In this document: in pieces, positions 61,801 through 64,000 of the stretch
Position numbering within the stretch: the stretch's first letter is position 1
How the letters are laid out: the number at the start of each line of letters is the position of its first letter
Assembly: GCA_020746835.1 (NCBI GenBank)
Contig: JAGPNK010000036.1
Location: 95,457-159,456, forward strand
Reading direction: 5' to 3'
Length of the DNA: 64,000 bases
Source: Stachybotrys elegans
Lineage: Eukaryota > Ascomycota > Sordariomycetes > Hypocreales > Stachybotryaceae
Notes under the pieces: generated by a model
Seen by the model: only the letters and a program-made list of their open reading frames with translations
What the model was told of the DNA's origin: nothing
Database searches by the model: none
Made by a program: the position numbers and the translations under genes

Positions 61801-64000
61801 TTTATTTCTATTTACTAATTAAATAGTATTTAATTAATTAATAAAAATATTAATATAAAATTACTAGTAATAGTAATTTTATATAATAAGGAAAAGAATA
61901 TATAGTATAAAGTATAAATAGTAAAGAGTAAATAAATAGTAGAGATAGTACCTAATGCTCTAGTAATTAATATAGTTATAAATAGTAAAGAGAAATAATA
62001 ATAAGGCTATTATTAAGCTACCCTTATATATAGGGTAGCTAACTAGCTAAGTAGCTAAGCTATAGATAGCTATAATATTATAAGCTATATATATATAGGC
62101 ATATAATATAATAGAATATTAAGGGAGAGTTAGGGCAGGGTTAGTGTTTAGCTAGGAAGCTTTAGTTAACTCATTAAATAAATACTAACTAACTAAATAA
62201 AATTATACTATAGAAGCCTTACTATAATCTATGCCTAGATAGAGAGCGCTATAATACTAATAGAAAGCTTTAACTAAGCTAGAAAAGCTTATAATATCAC
62301 TTTAAACTACTAATAGAGCTGCTAAAAAGCTTATTTAGCCTATAGCTATATAAAGCCCTTAAGCCCCCAGCTTAAAAGAGAAGAATTCCTTATCTATATT
62401 GCTTAAATCTAGTCCATTACTCATTATGGAATTAAACAGTAATATAAATATAATAAAATAGAGAAATTTAGCCTAAGTTACTATAAAGAGCCCTAGCCAG
62501 GCTGTCTAAATCTATATAAGTAGATTAATTCTAGAAACCTAAAATACTATACTTTTTCTCTTTTTTATATAACTTTTCTAAAATTATATAATATACTAGC
62601 TTTTAAATTAATTAGTTTAGTTTAATTATAAGCTACTATTTATATTACTAACTATTTTATAAATAATATTATATTTTTTTTTATTTTAATTAAAGATTAT
62701 AATAGAAATAAATATATTTACTACTATTTTAAAAATAATAAATATAGTATTTTTTAGCTATATAAAAACTAAAAACTATAAATACTCTATAATATAATAA
62801 AAAAATTAGTTATTTTAGAGTATAAATATATTAAATAAAATATATTTAGTAAAAGAAAATATAATCTAACTACTATATTTACTATATTATAATACTAAGA
62901 TTTACTTAATTTTAATACTAGAAGTTTATAATATTTAAAACTAATAATAAAGTAAAGTAAAACCTAATACTAACTATTAAATCTAACTATTAGTTTAGAA
63001 TATATAGACTAAAATAGTAAAAGATTTAATTTAATACTATTATAATAATATAGAAACTCTACTATTAATAATAGAATTATATAGCTTATAACTAAATTAC
63101 TATAAATAGTTATTTATATATTAATATATAAATTATACTAATAAAAAATACTATAATTAGTATAAAAAATACTATACTAATTATCTTTAAAGTATTTTAA
63201 TACTAATACTATTATTAATTATCTTTTATTATTTTTTAATATTTATTTATATACTATAATACTCTATAGTATTATATATTTACTTAAATACTCTTTCTTT
63301 TACTAATTACTTTTATATTTCTTTTTATAAAAAAACCTAGCTTTTTAATATAAATAAATAAATATAAAGTAAAACTAATAATATAAAATCTAAATATTAA
63401 TAATAAAGAAATATAGTAGCTAGTACTTTATTTAATTTTTAAACCTTAAATATATTTACTAAGTAAAATCTAGTAAATATAATAATTACTATTACTTAGT
63501 TTAAAATTACTATTCCTACTATTTTTAATAAAGAGAAAAGTAATAATTTAAAAATAAAAGTAAATAAATAGTTATAGTTAGACTTCTAAATAAAATTTTA
63601 TAAAAACTACTAGAACTTTTATAAAGTTATAGCTTAATTAAAAAAAACTTATTTTTATAAACTAAAATATCTTAAAGTTTCTAGCTATATTTAATATTAA
63701 AGTAAAGAACTATAGATTAAGTTTAGAAATAAAGCTATAATAGCTAGAGAACTACTATAGTTTAAAAGTAAAGTAATTAGTAATAAATAAAATAAAATAC
63801 TAGAGAAATTAAAATTAAATAAAGAATACTTTAAAAAAAAGATTTTAAACTTAAAATAATAAAATTCTAAAGAATATTTAAGTTTAATTAAATTAAATAA
63901 TATAGAAAAGATTAATATTTATTAAAAATCTAAATGAGTTTTTAATATAGTATTAAACTTTAATAAAAAGATTAAACCTAAATAAATAGAAAAACTCTTA
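58870..64000. repeat. AT isochore, probable RIP-degenerated transposon block
   Basis: For over 5 kb the sequence is almost entirely A and T, dominated by TA, TTA and TAA words, with CG nearly absent and only scattered C or G, mostly inside AGCT/CTAG contexts. No ORF reaches gene size. A part at about 61880-62520 retains more G and C and aligns with repeats at 24.2 kb and 58.3 kb by transition-only changes. This is what repeat-induced point mutation leaves of transposable elements. It continues past the right edge. Confidence 0.85.
61880..62060. repeat. RIP-mutated copy of the 24.2-kb and 58.3-kb repeats
   Basis: Its left half matches the 24210-24345 repeat and its right half matches 58240-58345, so the two outside fragments are adjacent parts of one element. 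Differences are almost all G-to-A and C-to-T relative to those copies. Confidence 0.65.

Noticed and set aside
58870..64000. AT block considered as inserted mitochondrial DNA
   Set aside because: No mitochondrial gene, tRNA or rRNA pattern is visible, and part of it aligns with nuclear repeats by RIP-type transitions.

Overview
The window is filamentous ascomycete (Pezizomycotina) nuclear DNA. Genes carry short 42-160 nt GT-AG introns. There is a fungal-type TPP riboswitch inside a 5' intron, two HET-domain genes and two Rhodopsin_fung-type membrane proteins. The right end is a large block almost free of G and C that looks like repeat-induced point mutation (RIP). The species cannot be named from the sequence alone.

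Region 1 (1-17851) is the right-hand part of a secondary-metabolite cluster of the atrochrysone/emodin type. It starts inside a non-reducing polyketide synthase whose 3' end encodes half a product-template domain and one ACP, with no thioesterase. The missing release step is supplied by a separate metallo-beta-lactamase-fold thioesterase (6629-7666). Around it are a DUF1772 anthrone oxygenase, an EthD-fold decarboxylase, an AvfA/NmrA-like oxidoreductase, a GST, a Ver-1/MdpC-like SDR, two further SDRs, and a divergent AflR-like/AflJ-like regulator pair. Together they predict: PKS makes the octaketide chain, MbL-TE releases atrochrysone carboxylic acid, the EthD protein decarboxylates, the DUF1772 protein oxidises emodin anthrone, and SDR/GST proteins tailor. 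Further cluster genes probably lie to the left of the window.

Region 2 (18-30 kb) holds an uncharacterised nuclear-looking protein and a membrane protein whose reading frame splices cleanly into a seven-bladed PLL-like propeller. It also has a GH97-like gene remnant beside a dispersed repeat, a secreted berberine-bridge-type FAD oxidase, a long gene-poor gap, and a seven-helix Rhodopsin_fung protein.

Region 3 (30-48 kb) is accessory: a C2H2-like duplicated-module protein, small hypothetical genes, a degenerate protein kinase, an MFS pseudogene fragment, an NLR-type protein cut off just after Walker A, a two-TM protein, a PNKP-type DNA 3'-phosphatase with an eroded kinase active site, a GMC alcohol oxidase, and a membrane-anchored HET protein.

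Region 4 (48-58.5 kb) has the thiamine pyrimidine synthase THI5/NMT1 with its TPP riboswitch and a 44-codon uORF, a second Rhodopsin_fung protein, and a HET protein preceded by cyanovirin-N-like repeats. A secreted LRR-like protein and an intron-containing tRNA-Ile(AAU) complete it.

Region 5 (about 58870-64000) is an AT isochore with no genes. Two less-mutated relatives of part of it sit at about 24.2 kb and 58.3 kb. They differ from the AT-block copy largely by C-to-T and G-to-A changes, which is direct internal evidence for RIP. All exon structures below were derived by reading splice signals and phases by eye.
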